From the NCBI GenBank assembly GCA_017990155.1, contig JAGNOM010000203.1, positions 1-5,756 of the forward strand: a stretch of DNA of 5,756 nucleotides, read 5' to 3'. Source of the stretch: Propionivibrio sp. Its GTDB lineage: Bacteria > Pseudomonadota > Gammaproteobacteria > Burkholderiales > Rhodocyclaceae. Under the pieces are notes generated by a model. That model did not search any database, was not told the DNA's origin, and worked only from the letters and a program-made list of their open reading frames with translations. This document shows, in pieces, positions 4,914 to 5,756 of this stretch; position 1 is the first letter of the stretch; each line of letters starts with the position of its first letter. Position numbers and translations under genes: made by a program.

Positions 4914-5546
4914 ATGAAGCAGGCCTACTTTCAACTCTCTCCGGAAAAGCGCGACCTCATCCTCGCAGCGGCCTGCGCCGAATTCGGCGCGCATGACTTC
5001 GACGCCGCGTCGCTTGATCGCATTGTCGCCGCCGCCGGCATTTCCAAGGGCGGTCTGTACGAGTACATCGCTTCGAAAGAGGAGCTCTACGTCTACTGCA
5101 TGGAACAGACGTGGTCAGCGCTCTACGAGTTCATCCGGGCGCAGGCCGCGCGTGCTGAGACACCTCTGCCGGACGATATCCTCGAACGCTTCATGAACGT
5201 CTCGCAGATCGCCATCGACTGGTATCTGCAGAATCCCAATCTGCTCGGACTGCTCGTGCGCATCACCCGGCTTCCGCACGACGCGCTGGCGGCGAAAGCA
5301 CAGGCCGTGTTCGAGGCACATTTCTCGGAAGTCTTTGCCGGGCTCGATACTGCACGTCTGGGCTATCCCGTCGAGCAGCTCGTCGATCTCGTCAAATGGC
5401 TGCTGGCCAAAACGCGCAAAGACGTGCTGCGGGCGATTGAGGGCGGTAGCTCACCGGAAGAGGTGCGCGCGGCCTATCTGAGTGAATGGGCGTTTTTCTG
5501 CTCGGTGCTCGCCGGCGGCATCTATCGCCCGGTTGCACCGGCCTGA
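4914..5546 (+). CDS. TetR/AcrR family transcriptional regulator
   Basis: A 210-residue one-component repressor of usual family length. Residues 9-57 form the TetR DNA-binding domain: the first helix KRDLILAAACAEFGAHDFD (12-30), then the helix-turn-helix SLDRIVAAAGISKGGLYEYI (33-52) and the SKEEL motif (54-58). The remainder is a helical ligand-binding and dimerisation region with no clear subfamily motif, so the inducer is unknown. The ATG at 4914 has no good Shine-Dalgarno sequence; the short leader is mostly the operator right arm (GGCAGA at 4902-4907 at best), suggesting weak translation from a strong promoter, which would suit a repressor. The perfect repeat at 4883-4908 suggests autoregulation. 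The related repeat at 5573-5588 suggests control of the symporter accessory gene 62 bases downstream, probably together with a transporter beyond the window. Confidence 0.9.
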   Translation: MKQAYFQLSPEKRDLILAAACAEFGAHDFDAASLDRIVAAAGISKGGLYEYIASKEELYVYCMEQTWSALYEFIRAQAARAETPLPDDILERFMNVSQIAIDWYLQNPNLLGLLVRITRLPHDALAAKAQAVFEAHFSEVFAGLDTARLGYPVEQLVDLVKWLLAKTRKDVLRAIEGGSSPEEVRAAYLSEWAFFCSVLAGGIYRPVAPA

Positions 5547-5572
5547 GACAAGACGAATTTTTTTGCTTACGG

Positions 5573-5588
5573 CCGACTCGCAAGTCGG
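5573..5588. promoter_or_regulatory. Second TetR-type operator (O2) before the symporter accessory gene
   Basis: CCGACT (5573-5578), spacer CGCA, AGTCGG (5583-5588). The inner half-sites and the 4-base spacer are the same as in the tetR operator, and the left arm even shares GCCGACT; only the outer bases of the longer site are lost. It lies 20 bases before the accessory gene start. A promoter here is not obvious (TTGCTT at 5563-5568 and a poor -10), but the site would overlap any promoter serving this gene. It follows a run of seven T (5558-5564) that lacks an adjacent hairpin. Confidence 0.68.
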
Positions 5589-5608
5589 TTACTAAAAAGG
5601 GGAGTGTG

Positions 5609-5756
5609 ATGCTGGGTTTGGGGGATTGGGGAGTCAGTCTGGCTTTCCTGTTGTCGTTGGCGTCGGCCGCCTTGTGCGCGGTCTACGGTTTCGTCAACTG
5701 GAACAAGCCGGGCACCGAAGAAGAAATCCGCGAGATCGCCGAAGAAGCGGCGTGGG
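5609..5756 (+). CDS. Symporter small accessory protein (3' end outside window)
   Basis: Forty-nine codons are visible before the window ends. The protein begins MLGLGDWGVSLAFLLSLAS and has one hydrophobic segment (about residues 8-29, running into VYGFVNWN), then an acidic stretch (TEEEIREIAEEAAW). The MLGLGD start, single membrane helix and VYG-x-x-NWN motif match the small accessory protein encoded directly before sodium:solute symporter family transporters. In that arrangement it is an inner-membrane partner of the symporter; its exact role is not well defined. A symporter gene just downstream is inferred, not seen. The ATG is preceded by GGGGAG (5599-5604) with a short 4-6 base spacer. 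The operator-like repeat at 5573-5588 links its expression to the upstream tetR gene. Confidence 0.78.
   Translation, partial: MLGLGDWGVSLAFLLSLASAALCAVYGFVNWNKPGTEEEIREIAEEAAW

Noticed and set aside
5529..5564. CCGGT-TGC-ACCGG stem followed by seven T residues as a tetR terminator
   Set aside because: The stem lies inside the last codons and ends 16 bases before the T run, too far for an intrinsic terminator.

Overview
The window is about 62% G+C, densely coded and organised like a bacterial chromosome. The gene set (a YajD-type HNH nuclease, tandem DUF1289 proteins, a LiuC-like hydratase, and the small accessory protein that precedes sodium/solute symporters) suggests a betaproteobacterium, perhaps of the Rhodocyclales. 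This placement comes from family recall, not from a search. I see no RNA genes, insertion sequences, CRISPR arrays or phage genes, and no stretch longer than 300 bases lacks a gene.

Layout, left to right. (1) The 3' end of a plus-strand Gfo/Idh/MocA-type oxidoreductase (3-290). (2) A roughly 205-base leader, then a plus-strand two-domain signalling protein (496-1713). It has a receiver fold and a GGDEF fold, but the catalytic residues of both are replaced, so it looks like a non-enzymatic regulator. (3) Converging on it, a minus-strand three-gene unit read from 2982 down to 1751: an enoyl-CoA hydratase/isomerase of the methylglutaconyl-CoA hydratase type, then two small four-cysteine DUF1289 proteins joined by an ATGA overlap. 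(4) Divergent from the hydratase, a plus-strand alkaline-phosphatase-superfamily phosphodiesterase with all expected metal ligands (3163-4356). (5) yajD, an HNH nuclease (4428-4811). (6) A TetR-family repressor (4914-5546) behind a near-consensus promoter. (7) The start of a membrane-anchored symporter small accessory protein (5609 to the window edge). Its usual partner, a sodium:solute symporter, would lie just outside the window.

The most informative pattern is regulatory. A perfect inverted repeat with 11-base arms and a 4-base spacer overlaps the -10 and start region of the tetR promoter. Its core, CCGACT-N4-AGTCGG, occurs again with the same spacing between tetR and the symporter accessory gene. 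This predicts a local circuit in which the TetR protein represses both itself and the downstream transport unit. Two other perfect inverted repeats, one in the hydratase promoter region and one directly upstream of the tetR promoter, have different sequences and no assigned role. I found no clearly undescribed multi-gene system. The best leads are the TetR/symporter circuit, the doubly degenerate receiver-GGDEF protein and the coupled DUF1289 pair.
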